This document shows, piece after piece, positions 26,278 to 34,339 of a stretch of 64,000 nt of DNA. The notes under the pieces were generated by a model. The model did no database searches. It was not told where the DNA came from and worked only from the letters and a program-made list of their open reading frames with translations. The stretch comes from Pseudomonas sp. JUb42 (GTDB lineage Bacteria > Pseudomonadota > Gammaproteobacteria > Pseudomonadales > Pseudomonadaceae). The stretch is taken from NCBI RefSeq assembly GCF_024807945.1, contig NZ_JANUFD010000014.1, positions 124,001 to 188,000 of the forward strand, given 5' to 3'. Each line of letters begins with the position of its first letter. The first letter of the stretch is position 1. Position numbers and translations under genes: made by a program.

Positions 26278-26883
26278 TTACTTGTGCATCGTCGGGTGAA
26301 TCTGCCGATGCTGGGCAAGGATGTACTGGCGCAAACGCTCTACATGATCCTTGTTGCGTTGATTCAGGCGGTAGGCCACCAGGCCTTTTTCCGTCACCCG
26401 TTCGATGCTGCCATGCAGTGCAATGGGGCGAATCCCCGGCGGATGCAGCCAGGCCGAGAAGCGCTTGGGTGTTCTGGTCGGGTTACGGTTTTCCAGTAAT
26501 ACGCCTTTGAATGACAGCTCATGGACCCACAGACCGGTAATCGTGCCTTTCTCGGTTTCCAGGGGCAGCGGCTCCGGCAGTATCAAGCGCCACGGGCGAA
26601 TCCGCGGGCCTTCCTCGAAGATGCTCGGCGCCCCCACTTCCAGATGCAGGGCATGAAACTCGTCTTCCACCAGATGCAGCGGGAAGGTCATCTGCTGATT
26701 TTCGAACTGCGCCTGAATAGTAATTTGCTCATGGGCAGCCAGACGCGTCAGCAGGTCCTGAATCTGGACGCCACCGTTCACCAGCAGGCTGCGTGTCGCA
26801 TCGCGCACGTTCAGCCTGGGGTTGTGCTGCATGTTCTGGATGAAATCCAGTTCTGCCTGGGTGAGGAGGGTGTCGTGCTGCAT
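26278..26883 (-). CDS. PilZ-like domain protein, probable c-di-GMP effector
   Basis: 201 residues. The N-terminal part (LNVRDATRSLLVNGGVQIQDLLTRL, HEQITIQAQFENQQ) resembles a YcgR-type N-domain. The C-terminal half has RPWR and then HELSFKGVLLENR, close to the PilZ R-x3-R and (D/N)-x-S-x-x-G motifs, with Glu in place of Asp or Asn. Cyclic di-GMP binding is therefore plausible but not certain. It lies between merR (convergent, 9 bp apart) and the LOV gene (43 bp upstream, same strand), so a LOV-PilZ transcript is likely. Confidence 0.5.
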   Translation of the reverse strand: MQHDTLLTQAELDFIQNMQHNPRLNVRDATRSLLVNGGVQIQDLLTRLAAHEQITIQAQFENQQMTFPLHLVEDEFHALHLEVGAPSIFEEGPRIRPWRLILPEPLPLETEKGTITGLWVHELSFKGVLLENRNPTRTPKRFSAWLHPPGIRPIALHGSIERVTEKGLVAYRLNQRNKDHVERLRQYILAQHRQIHPTMHK

Positions 26884-26926
26884 GGTCTTGCTCGGTCTAC
26901 CCGGTAATTACAAAGCAGACTCCGTC

Positions 26927-27400
26927 TTAGATTTTTTGTTGCGTCCGTTCGTCTGTTTTATACGCGGCCAGCTCGGTCCGGGCTGCAGCCAGCTCGGCTT
27001 CCAGGGCCTCGACCCGTTGCAGGGCTTCGACTTGCAGGGTGACGTCCTTCTGCACCCCGATGAAGTACAGGCGCTGGTCGGCCTCGTTGCGCACCGGGGT
27101 AATCGACAGCTCGTTCCAGAAGGCACTGCCGTCGTGGCGATAGTTGCGCAACACCTGACGACAGGGCACGCCGTTGATCAGGGCCTGGCGAATTGCTTCG
27201 CGGGCCGGTTGATCGCGTTCGGGGCCCTGCAGAAAGCGGCAGTCCTGATAAAGGATGTCTTCCGAGGCGTAGCCAGTCAGCCGTTCGAAGGCCTTGTTCA
27301 CGTAGATGAGGATATTGTCGTCATCGCCTTCCTTCTCGGCGACGACAATACCGTCGTTGGAAGCATCGACCACCATTTGCAGCAATTTCGCATTGATCAT
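26927..27400 (-). CDS. Short LOV-domain blue-light receptor (PpSB1/PpSB2-LOV type)
   Basis: 157 residues. A single LOV core is closely similar to the P. putida short LOV proteins: DASNDGIVVAEKEGDD, YVNKAFERLTGY, then the adduct-forming Cys54 in YQDCRFLQG, NYRHDGSAFWNELSITPV, and FIGVQKDV. It has no effector domain. A C-terminal helix (ALQRVEALEAELAAARTEL) probably makes the coiled-coil dimer. Blue light forms an FMN-cysteinyl adduct at Cys54. The partner is probably the nearby MerR/LitR protein (inference from P. putida). It is divergent from the flavodoxin gene. Confidence 0.88.
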   Translation of the reverse strand: MINAKLLQMVVDASNDGIVVAEKEGDDDNILIYVNKAFERLTGYASEDILYQDCRFLQGPERDQPAREAIRQALINGVPCRQVLRNYRHDGSAFWNELSITPVRNEADQRLYFIGVQKDVTLQVEALQRVEALEAELAAARTELAAYKTDERTQQKI

Positions 27401-27487
27401 GGAGCACTTTCCGTAGTGTCGGGGGGCTGGGAGCCTCTGTGGTTTCGGGCATACTACGGCACGATTTTACCCAGAGATGGAAGCACT

Positions 27488-27940
27488 ATGAGAATCGCCA
27501 TTATTTCCGGTTCGGTTTACGGTGCGGCTGAAGAAGTCGCCCGCCATGCCGGGAGCATACTTCGTGCCGCAGGCCATGAAACCTTCTACGACTCGCGCGC
27601 GACGCTGGAGCAATTGCAGGCTTTCAATCCTCAGGCATTGCTGGCGGTGACGTCCACTACCGGTATGGGCGAGCTGCCGGACAACCTGCAACCCCTTTAT
27701 TCGCAGATTCGCGACATCCTGCCCGCTGCCTGGCGCGGCCTGCCCGGCGGCGTGATTGGCCTGGGCGATGCCAGCTATGGCGATACGTTCTGCGGTGGCG
27801 GCGAGCTGCTGCGCGAGCTGTTCGCTGAACTGGGCGTCGTGGAAGTGCAGGAGATGGCGCGTCTGGATGCCAGCGAAAGCGTTACCCCGGAAACCGACGC
27901 CGAGCCATGGCTGGCGCAGTTCATCAAACTGTTGGGCTAA
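27488..27940 (+). CDS. MioC-like flavodoxin
   Basis: 150 residues from the ATG at 27488, with GGAAG upstream. It starts MRIAIISGSVYGAAEEVA with the FMN phosphate-binding loop, then TSTTGMGELPDN and GLGDASYGDTFCGGG, as in MioC-type flavodoxins. It is a small FMN electron carrier. It is divergent from the LOV gene with 87 bp between starts and converges on a LysR gene. Confidence 0.85.
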   Translation: MRIAIISGSVYGAAEEVARHAGSILRAAGHETFYDSRATLEQLQAFNPQALLAVTSTTGMGELPDNLQPLYSQIRDILPAAWRGLPGGVIGLGDASYGDTFCGGGELLRELFAELGVVEVQEMARLDASESVTPETDAEPWLAQFIKLLG

Positions 27941-27951
27941 AAGCTACGGGG

Positions 27952-28836
27952 CTAAAGGGTCGAGCGTTCGCGCAGCAAGGCCAGCCAGGCCTGGGCGGCC
28001 TTTGACAGATAGGCGCCCTGACGCCAGATAAAGACGATGTCCCAGCGCAGTTCGGCCGGTGCTTTCAGGCGCAGGCGGATGATGCCGGGGCGTACCAGGC
28101 CACGGGCCACCACGCTGGGCAGCAGCACCACGCCCTGCCCGGCGGCCACCAGCGCGGCGAGGAAGTCCGCCTGACCGCTGCGCCCGCTTTCCTTGGGCGT
28201 GAAGCCCACCTGCTGGCACGCCTGAATCAGGCGGTTGTTGAGCACGAAGCTGCGCTGATACATCAGGAATGGCGTGTCGGCCAACTCTGCCAGCTCAATC
28301 TCGCCGTTCTCGGCCAGTGGGTGACCACTGGGCAGCAGTACGTCCAGTGATTCGTCGCAGAACGGCTGATAGGCAAAGGTCGGATCATCTGGCGTCAGGC
28401 TGCCGCCGACTTCCAGCTCGCCGCTCATGATCGCCTGCTCGATGGTCAGGCTGCCGCCTTCGAGCAACTGAATATTGATATTGGGGTAGCGCCGTCGGTA
28501 TTCGGCAAACAACTCGGCGAACAGCGTCTCGCCCCCGAGCATGGGCAGGCCCAGGCGCAAATCGCCTCGTGCCAGATCGCTCAGATCGTCCAGTTCGCGC
28601 AGCAGGCCCTTGCGCAACAGCAGCATCTCTTCGGCACGCTGCAGCACTACGTTGCCCGCCGCCGTCGGACGGATCTGTGAAGCCTCGCGATCCAGCAGCA
28701 CGACCCCCAGGCTCTGCTCCAACTGCGCCACCTGTTTGCTGACTGCCGACTGGCTGACGTGCAGGGTCCTGGCCGCCTGGGTAAAACCACCCTGGCGGAC
28801 GACCTCGATAAAGCTGCGCAGTTGTTTGAATTCCAA
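27952..28836 (-). CDS. LysR-family regulator, divergent from lrgAB
   Basis: 294 residues. The N-terminal winged helix is QLRSFIEVVRQGGFTQAARTLHVSQSAVSKQVAQLE. The effector domain includes LRLGLPMLGG and LLPSVVARG. The apparent start is TTG (28836): the product from it has the normal length, and no ATG is available. It is divergent from the lrgA-like gene, with a perfect REP hairpin between them, and is the likely regulator of that pair (by position, like CidR). Confidence 0.85.
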   Translation of the reverse strand: MEFKQLRSFIEVVRQGGFTQAARTLHVSQSAVSKQVAQLEQSLGVVLLDREASQIRPTAAGNVVLQRAEEMLLLRKGLLRELDDLSDLARGDLRLGLPMLGGETLFAELFAEYRRRYPNINIQLLEGGSLTIEQAIMSGELEVGGSLTPDDPTFAYQPFCDESLDVLLPSGHPLAENGEIELAELADTPFLMYQRSFVLNNRLIQACQQVGFTPKESGRSGQADFLAALVAAGQGVVLLPSVVARGLVRPGIIRLRLKAPAELRWDIVFIWRQGAYLSKAAQAWLALLRERSTL

Positions 28837-28857
28837 GTGTCAGACCCTTCTTTTCTC

Positions 28858-28909
28858 GTGGGACCGGCTTTAGCCGGGAATGCGCCTTCCCGGCTAAAGC
28901 CGGTCCCAC
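28858..28909. repeat. Compact REP hairpin (GTGGGACCGGCTTTAGCC type)
   Basis: Perfect 23-bp inverted repeat starting GTGGGACCGGCTTTAGCC, with only a 6-nt loop (TGCGCC). It is a minimal form of the element at 31160-31250 and lies between divergent genes. Confidence 0.85.
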
Positions 28910-29038
28910 CTGGTGAGGTGCTTGCTGGGGTAAAACTCATACTGGCTCGATTCCTGAATGGAATGGCATCGAATCCAACTATTCGCTTTTGGGATGATAG
29001 TCACGGATTTAGACTGCACGCCAGAGGAGTCAAAGATC

Positions 29039-29425
29039 ATGAACGTTGCAACTTTGCGTCGTCTGGGGCGGCTGGTTTTCGAACTGGCGGTGTTTCTGGC
29101 TATTTACCGCCTCGGCTGCGCCCTGGCGCTGTGGCTGGACTGGCCGATTCCCGGTGGTGTGATCGGTCTGGCGTTGTTGCTCGCGGCGTTCGCCACCGGT
29201 GTGCTCAAGCCCGCCGCCCTGCAGTTGGGGGCTGGTTTGTTGCTGGCTGAGATGCTGCTGTTTTTTATCCCGGCGCTGATGAGCCTGCTCGATTACGGTG
29301 CGCTGGTGCGTAACGAGGGTTGGCGGATCATGCTGGTCATCGCCATCAGCACCCTGACGGTCATGCTGGTCACGGCGATGACCGTGGAACTGGTGTGCCG
29401 CTGGAGGATGAACCGTGAAGTTTGA
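29039..29425 (+). CDS. CidA/LrgA holin-like membrane protein
   Basis: 128 residues from the ATG at 29039, with GAGGAG upstream. Four hydrophobic segments fit the LrgA/CidA family: FELAVFLAIYRLGCALAL, IPGGVIGLALLLAAFATGV, LLLAEMLLFFIPALMSLL, and MLVIAISTLTVMLVTAMTVEL. The IPGGVIGL and FFIPA stretches are typical. The family modulates murein hydrolase activity or small-molecule export. Its stop overlaps the lrgB start by 11 nt. Confidence 0.85.
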   Translation: MNVATLRRLGRLVFELAVFLAIYRLGCALALWLDWPIPGGVIGLALLLAAFATGVLKPAALQLGAGLLLAEMLLFFIPALMSLLDYGALVRNEGWRIMLVIAISTLTVMLVTAMTVELVCRWRMNREV

Positions 29426-30101
29426 GCCGATGCCGGTGTTTTGGCTGGTGCTGACCCTGGCGGCCTATTTGTTCAGCCGCTGGCTTTACCGGCGCACCGG
29501 ACGCTATCTGCTGTCGCCGCTGATCCTCGTGCCGGTCCTGCTGTTGGCCGTGGCCATGCCCCTGCACACCGCCTATGCCGAATACTCGACCAACACCCAC
29601 TGGCTGATGCTGGTATTGGGGCCCGTCACCGTGGCTTTTGCTGTGCCGATCTGGCAACAGCGGGCCCTGCTCGCGCGCAACTGGCTGGCCTTGTTGATCG
29701 GCATGCTGGCCGGGAGTGCCGCGTCCATCGGCAGTTCGTTCTGGCTGGCCAAGGCCCTGGCTTTGGACACTTCGGTCACCATGTCGCTGGTGCCGCGCTC
29801 GATCACTACGCCCTTCGCCATGCCCCTGGCCCATGATTTGGGCGGCGTCCCTGAATTGACCGCCGTGTTCGTCATGTTTACTGGCGTGTTCGGCGCGGCC
29901 CTGGGCGGCGTGCTGCTCAAATGGCTGCCGCTGCGCAGCGCCCTGGCTCGTGGCGCGCTGTTCGGCGTCGGTGCTCACGGTGCCGGTGTCAGCCGGGCGC
30001 GGGAGGTCGGCGGCGAGGAAGGCTCAGTAGCCGGGCTGGTCATGGTCCTTACCGGCCTGCTCAATCTTTTCGCTGCGCCTCTGCTGGCTGCCGTGTTGTA
30101 G
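29415..30101 (+). CDS. lrgB: LrgB-family membrane protein
   Basis: 228 residues with a GTG start at 29415 and GGAGG 8 nt upstream, inside the end of the lrgA-like gene. The LrgB core is clear: GPVTVAFAVPIWQQR, SLVPRSITTPFAMPLA, TGVFGAALGGVLL, and RGALFGVGAHGAGVSRAREVGGEEGSVAGL. It has many membrane segments. It works with the preceding LrgA-like protein in cell lysis control or metabolite export. Confidence 0.9.
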   Translation: MKFEPMPVFWLVLTLAAYLFSRWLYRRTGRYLLSPLILVPVLLLAVAMPLHTAYAEYSTNTHWLMLVLGPVTVAFAVPIWQQRALLARNWLALLIGMLAGSAASIGSSFWLAKALALDTSVTMSLVPRSITTPFAMPLAHDLGGVPELTAVFVMFTGVFGAALGGVLLKWLPLRSALARGALFGVGAHGAGVSRAREVGGEEGSVAGLVMVLTGLLNLFAAPLLAAVL

Positions 30102-30234
30102 AGCGGTTTGCGCCCCATCCTGCTGCGTTATCGGGCACTATTCAGCGTCTGCTGTATTGATTGTGACCGGCACGCGCCTGGATGACACTTCCGGCTCGTC
30201 CGCCCTTGTCTGGACCTAGCCAGGAGTAGTTAGC

Positions 30235-31146
30235 ATGAGTGATGCCGTTCGTTTCGAAGACAAAGTCGTGATTGTGACCGGTGCAGGTGGCGGCCTGGGC
30301 CGGGCGCATGCGCTGTTGTTCGCCAGCCATGGCGCCCGGGTAGTGGTCAATGACCTCGGCGGCTCGGCCCACGGTGAGGGCGCCAATGCTTCGGCGGCAG
30401 ACAAGGTCGTCGCAGAGATCGTCGCGGCAGGCGGTACCGCCGTGGCCAACCACGATTCGGTGACCGATGGCGACAAAATCGTGCAGAACGCTCTGGATGC
30501 CTTCGGTCGAGTCGATGTACTGGTCAATAACGCTGGGATCCTGCGCGACAAGACCTTCGCCAAGATGGAAGACGCCGATTGGGACCTGGTCTACCGCGTC
30601 CATGTCGAAGGTTCCTACAAAGTGACTCACGCTGCCTGGCCGCATTTGTGTGAACAGAACTACGGTCGGGTGATCTTTACTTCTTCGACGTCCGGTATCT
30701 ACGGCAATTTCGGCCAGTCCAACTACGGCATGGCCAAGATGGGTCTTTACGGCCTGACCCGCACCCTGGCCCTGGAAGGGCGCAAGAACAACATCATGGT
30801 CAATGCCATTGCGCCGACAGGCGGTACACGCATGACCGAAGGGCTGATCCCGGCCAATATCTTCGAAATGCTCAAACCGGAACTGATCAGCCCGCTGGTG
30901 GTGTACCTGGGCAGCGAGCAATGCAAGGACAGCGGCGGCCTGTTCGAAGTCGGCGGCGGCTGGATCGGTAAAGTGCGCTGGGAGCGCAGCCTGGGCGCCG
31001 GTTTCGACCCCCAGGCCGGCTTCAGCCCGGACGACGTCGCGGCGCAATGGCAGACCATCAATGACTTCACTGACGCGGCGCATCCACGGGATAACGTCGA
31101 GGCGCTGAAGGAAATGATGGCGAATTTGCAGAAGTACGCGAACTAA
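30235..31146 (+). CDS. SDR-family 3-hydroxyacyl-CoA dehydrogenase-like protein
   Basis: 303 residues. It resembles the dehydrogenase part of peroxisomal multifunctional enzyme 2. TGAGGGLGRAHA is the NAD site, NDLGGSAHGEG the family insert, VLVNNAGILRDKTFAKM and the catalytic SSTSGIYGNFGQSNYGMAK (Ser, Tyr, Lys) follow, and KNNIMVNAIAP. The likely reaction is oxidation of 3-hydroxyacyl-CoA. The C-terminal 60 residues extend the fold. AGGAG lies ahead of the ATG. It stands alone, followed by a REPIN. Confidence 0.82.
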   Translation: MSDAVRFEDKVVIVTGAGGGLGRAHALLFASHGARVVVNDLGGSAHGEGANASAADKVVAEIVAAGGTAVANHDSVTDGDKIVQNALDAFGRVDVLVNNAGILRDKTFAKMEDADWDLVYRVHVEGSYKVTHAAWPHLCEQNYGRVIFTSSTSGIYGNFGQSNYGMAKMGLYGLTRTLALEGRKNNIMVNAIAPTGGTRMTEGLIPANIFEMLKPELISPLVVYLGSEQCKDSGGLFEVGGGWIGKVRWERSLGAGFDPQAGFSPDDVAAQWQTINDFTDAAHPRDNVEALKEMMANLQKYAN

Positions 31147-31159
31147 GTGCAAAGATATC

Positions 31160-31250
31160 TGTGGGACCGGCTTTAGCCGGGAAGACAATATGGCAGGCGA
31201 TAGAAATTTAGCTATCGGACTGCCTCTTCCCGGCTAAAGCCGGTCCCACA
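31160..31250. repeat. REPIN, GTGGGACCGGCTTTAGCC type
   Basis: TGTGGGACCGGCTTTAGCCG pairs with its complement at the right end, 91 bp overall, 14 bp after the SDR stop. Confidence 0.88.
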
Positions 31251-31397
31251 TCGTAGAATTATCTTTGATTTAAGTAGGATGTTTCTTGTTCAGTCGTAGT
31301 ATTGATCTTGATTTAATCCATCACCCACTTCAACCATAAAGTTAAACTTCTCGCCTCCGATAGTCCCTTTGCATCTTCAATTAAAAGGGATATCACC

Positions 31398-31970
31398 ATG
31401 TCAAAATTCCATATCTGGGGCGACCTGCCTCAAGTGACATTCAAAACACCGCCCACCGACAAAACTGAACAGAAAACCCCGGCCCAGCACATCGCCGCAC
31501 TGGAGATCAGTCTTGTATTACGGGAAATCGGCAAAGACCCGGTTGCCATCGATACAACCGACATGGAGCGCAAGAACCTGCGGGCCATGTTTCAGGGTTT
31601 CGATCCGGAAAATATAACGCCCAACGAACTCAGCCTGGTCGGTAAGGAGTTATTGAGCCGTAAACTGATCGACAATCACACCGCTGAACTATTCCAGCGC
31701 ACGGGCCTTGAGTTCGATACACAAGGGCGGGTGTTGCAGGCCGACACGAAAATGAATGCCCTGGATATCCTCGCCGGGCGCATTGCCGAGATGGCGACAA
31801 ACGAGATGCGCGGCGACCCCTACGCAAAAATGCTGCGGCCCGATTACGTCAAGGCCATTCATGTGCTGCAAAACCTGCAAGCCTTCGGTTCGACCGGGGA
31901 CACCTTCGCGGCGGCCCGGCACAAGGCGCTGGGCAAAGCGGATGTTATTAAGGCGCAAACCGAGAAGTAG
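31398..31970 (+). CDS. Hypothetical protein (190 aa)
   Basis: Not recognised. AAGGGAT lies a few bases before the ATG, and the upstream gap is AT-rich with a possible promoter. The protein has no signal peptide or membrane segment. It is mostly helical, with a Pro/Lys/Thr-rich N-terminus (FKTPPTDKTEQKTPAQ) and motifs such as GFDPENITPNELSLVGKELL and RGDPYAKMLRPDYVKAIHVL. FDPENITPNEL resembles an EF-hand-like loop but is too weak to call. It stands alone between a REPIN and a minus-strand terminator. Confidence 0.65.
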   Translation: MSKFHIWGDLPQVTFKTPPTDKTEQKTPAQHIAALEISLVLREIGKDPVAIDTTDMERKNLRAMFQGFDPENITPNELSLVGKELLSRKLIDNHTAELFQRTGLEFDTQGRVLQADTKMNALDILAGRIAEMATNEMRGDPYAKMLRPDYVKAIHVLQNLQAFGSTGDTFAAARHKALGKADVIKAQTEK

Positions 31971-31996
31971 TGACGTCGTACAACTTTGATGCGGGC

Positions 31997-32026
31997 AAAA
32001 AAAAGCCGCTGTATATAACAGCGGCT
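31997..32026 (-). terminator. Rho-independent terminator, leftward
   Basis: Stem AGCCGCTGT/ACAGCGGCT (9 bp) with a 5-nt loop. On the minus strand it is followed by eight T. It is oriented for transcripts coming from the SirB1-like gene, whose stop is 210 bp away, and lies just past the end of the 190-residue orphan gene. Confidence 0.75.
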
Positions 32027-32237
32027 AAACAAGACGTTGGTTACAGGAGCTTCAAAACAACGTCGGATACATGGAGGCATGACGACAATATCACCCAGCC
32101 AATATGACTGTATGAATTCAACATTAAACGTTCGTTAAGATGAGTCGTTAGCGTGGCGCCATTCTAGCGAATTTGCGCCGATGAAAAACCGCACTTTGCG
32201 ACATTGACTGTTACATTCACGGCAACAGTCGTACGTA

Positions 32238-33032
32238 TTAATGAAATGCCCCGTGTGATGGCAAATGGCTAATACGCTCGGTCAGGCGCAGCCGCTGGAT
32301 TGGGTCGTCACTGAGCAACAAGGCGTGTTCCAGATCGAAGCGCTCCGCCTGTGGGCATTCCAGGGACTGGTACAGCGCCGCCCGCGCCAGATGATCGCTG
32401 GTGGTGGCCTGGCCCAGTTCGACGACCCGGTCGGCGTCCTTGAGCGAGGCCAGCAGGTCATCATTGACCTGATGCAGATGGCGCAGGTTGCGTGACAGGC
32501 GCTGCAGCATGGCCACGCTGCTGGCGCGCAGCAGGTGTTCGGACTTGAGTTGCATGTCGGGGCCGAATTGCCGGGCCAGCAGGTCGCGGCAGTCTTTGGT
32601 GTACAGGCGCCGCCCGCCGCAGGGGTCGAGCAGGTGATCGGCGCCGGGCACGCGCAGCAGGAAGTGGCCGGGGAAGTTCACGCCTTCCAGCGGGATATCC
32701 AGGCGTCGCGCCAGCTCAAGGGTAAGCAGCGCCAGGCCCAATGGTTGGCCCCGACGCCGTTGCACGATCTGATGCAGCAACGCTGCCTGGGGTTTGAGCG
32801 GGTTCCAGTCGTCCTGCTGGAAGCCCATGCTGCTGAGCTGGCGCAACAAGGGCTGAGCCAGTTCCTGGCGCGGCATCATCGGCAGCGCCGCGCCAATCTG
32901 GCGTTGCAGCGAATCCATCTCGTGCTGAAGCTGACTCGGGCTGAATTGCGGGTCATGTTCGGCGCACACCCACAACGCCGCTTCGAACACCGAAGAGGGC
33001 AGGCAGGCCAGACAATGTTGGCGTGGAGTCAT
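32238..33032 (-). CDS. SirB1-family transglutaminase-like/TPR protein
   Basis: 264 residues. The SirB1 signature is present: LHQIVQRRRGQPLGLALLTLELARRL, VNFPGHFLLRV, and DPCGGRRLYTKDC. It resembles a transglutaminase-like fold followed by a tetratricopeptide-like C-terminal third. The usual catalytic Cys of true transglutaminases is not obvious. The function in Pseudomonas is unknown; it is a conserved cytoplasmic protein. It is divergent from ldh with 196 bp between starts. Confidence 0.8.
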   Translation of the reverse strand: MTPRQHCLACLPSSVFEAALWVCAEHDPQFSPSQLQHEMDSLQRQIGAALPMMPRQELAQPLLRQLSSMGFQQDDWNPLKPQAALLHQIVQRRRGQPLGLALLTLELARRLDIPLEGVNFPGHFLLRVPGADHLLDPCGGRRLYTKDCRDLLARQFGPDMQLKSEHLLRASSVAMLQRLSRNLRHLHQVNDDLLASLKDADRVVELGQATTSDHLARAALYQSLECPQAERFDLEHALLLSDDPIQRLRLTERISHLPSHGAFH

Positions 33033-33228
33033 CGACCTCTCCGGGCAGATTCATGGGCAGTGATGCTTCGTTTTAGCCCTGGCTTGCGGGTTCGTCCAGT
33101 GGCAAAAAACTGACGTCACGGTTATATCGCGCAATGCTGATCGGGCCGCACATATATGTTGCAGTCGTCGATCGCTTTTCTGGACAACGCCTATACTCGC
33201 TGTAGAAAAATACAAGGGAGCACTGCCG

Positions 33229-34251
33229 ATGTTCGCTCTCATGCAAAACGCACGGGTGCAGACACTGCACTTGGTTGTCGATCCTGAAACCGGTCTCAAG
33301 GCCGTCATTGCCATTCACAGCAGCCAGAAAGGTCCGGCGCTGGGCGGCTGCCGCTATCTTCCCTATCCAGACGAACAGAGCGCCATTGAAGACGCCATTC
33401 ATCTGGCCCGAAACATGAGTTACAAAGCCGTTCTCGCCGGCCTGCCCCATGGCGGTGGCAAGGCGATCATCATGCGCCCGGCCCATGTGGCCAATCGCGG
33501 CGCATTGTTCGAGGCGCTGGGGCGCTTCATCGAAACCCTCGACGGGCGCTATATCACCGCCGTGGAAAGCGGTACTTCCAGCGAGGATATGGACTGTATC
33601 GCCCAGCACACCCGGCATGTCACCAGCACCACCGCTGAAGGCGATCCGTCACCCCACACGGCCATGGGCGTGTACGCCGGGATTCGCGCCACGGCCATGG
33701 CGCGGCTGGGCAGCGACAATCTCGAAGGGCTGCGCATCGCCATCCAGGGCCTGGGTCATGTCGGCTATGCCTTGGCCGCGCAGCTGCACGCGGCAGGGGC
33801 CGATCTGTTGGTCAGCGATTCCGACCACGGCAAGGTGCAACTGGCCATGGAACAGTTCAACGCTCACCCCATCGCCTGCGAAGCCCTGCTCAATACGCCC
33901 TGCGACATTCTCGCGCCCTGCGGCCTCGGTGCGGTACTCAACAGCAAGAGCGTGGCGCAATTGCGTTGCGCAGCCGTGGCAGGTTCAGCCAACAATCAAC
34001 TGAGTAATGCCCAGATTGCCGACCAGCTGGAAAAGCGCGGCATCCTCTACGCCCCGGACTATGTGGTCAATGCGGGCGGCCTGATCTATGCGGCCCTGCG
34101 CCACAAGGGCGAGGATCTGGGCAGCATCACGGCGCACCTGGCAAAAATCGGTGTGCGCCTGACCGAAGTCTACGCCCACGCCCAGGCGGAAAAGCGCTCA
34201 CCCGCGCATGTCGCCGATGATCTGGCGGAGCGTCTGCTCAATACCGATTAG
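33229..34251 (+). CDS. ldh: Leucine dehydrogenase (Glu/Leu/Phe/Val dehydrogenase family)
   Basis: 340 residues, slightly shorter than Bacillus LeuDH. The substrate region is KGPALGGCRYLPY with the catalytic Lys in AGLPHGGGKAII. The NAD-binding GLGHVGYALA lies in the middle, with AGSANNQL and YAPDYVVNAGG near the end. It oxidatively deaminates leucine, valine and isoleucine to branched 2-oxoacids, and the next three genes encode a matching 2-oxoacid dehydrogenase. GGGAG lies upstream of the ATG. Confidence 0.88.
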   Translation: MFALMQNARVQTLHLVVDPETGLKAVIAIHSSQKGPALGGCRYLPYPDEQSAIEDAIHLARNMSYKAVLAGLPHGGGKAIIMRPAHVANRGALFEALGRFIETLDGRYITAVESGTSSEDMDCIAQHTRHVTSTTAEGDPSPHTAMGVYAGIRATAMARLGSDNLEGLRIAIQGLGHVGYALAAQLHAAGADLLVSDSDHGKVQLAMEQFNAHPIACEALLNTPCDILAPCGLGAVLNSKSVAQLRCAAVAGSANNQLSNAQIADQLEKRGILYAPDYVVNAGGLIYAALRHKGEDLGSITAHLAKIGVRLTEVYAHAQAEKRSPAHVADDLAERLLNTD

Positions 34252-34339
34252 GGTCTTACCCGGCTCTATCGGTGTGAATACGCTGCCACAAGCGGCGAGT
34301 TCCCGGTGAACACACCTACCTGTGTGTGAGGAGTGTGCA

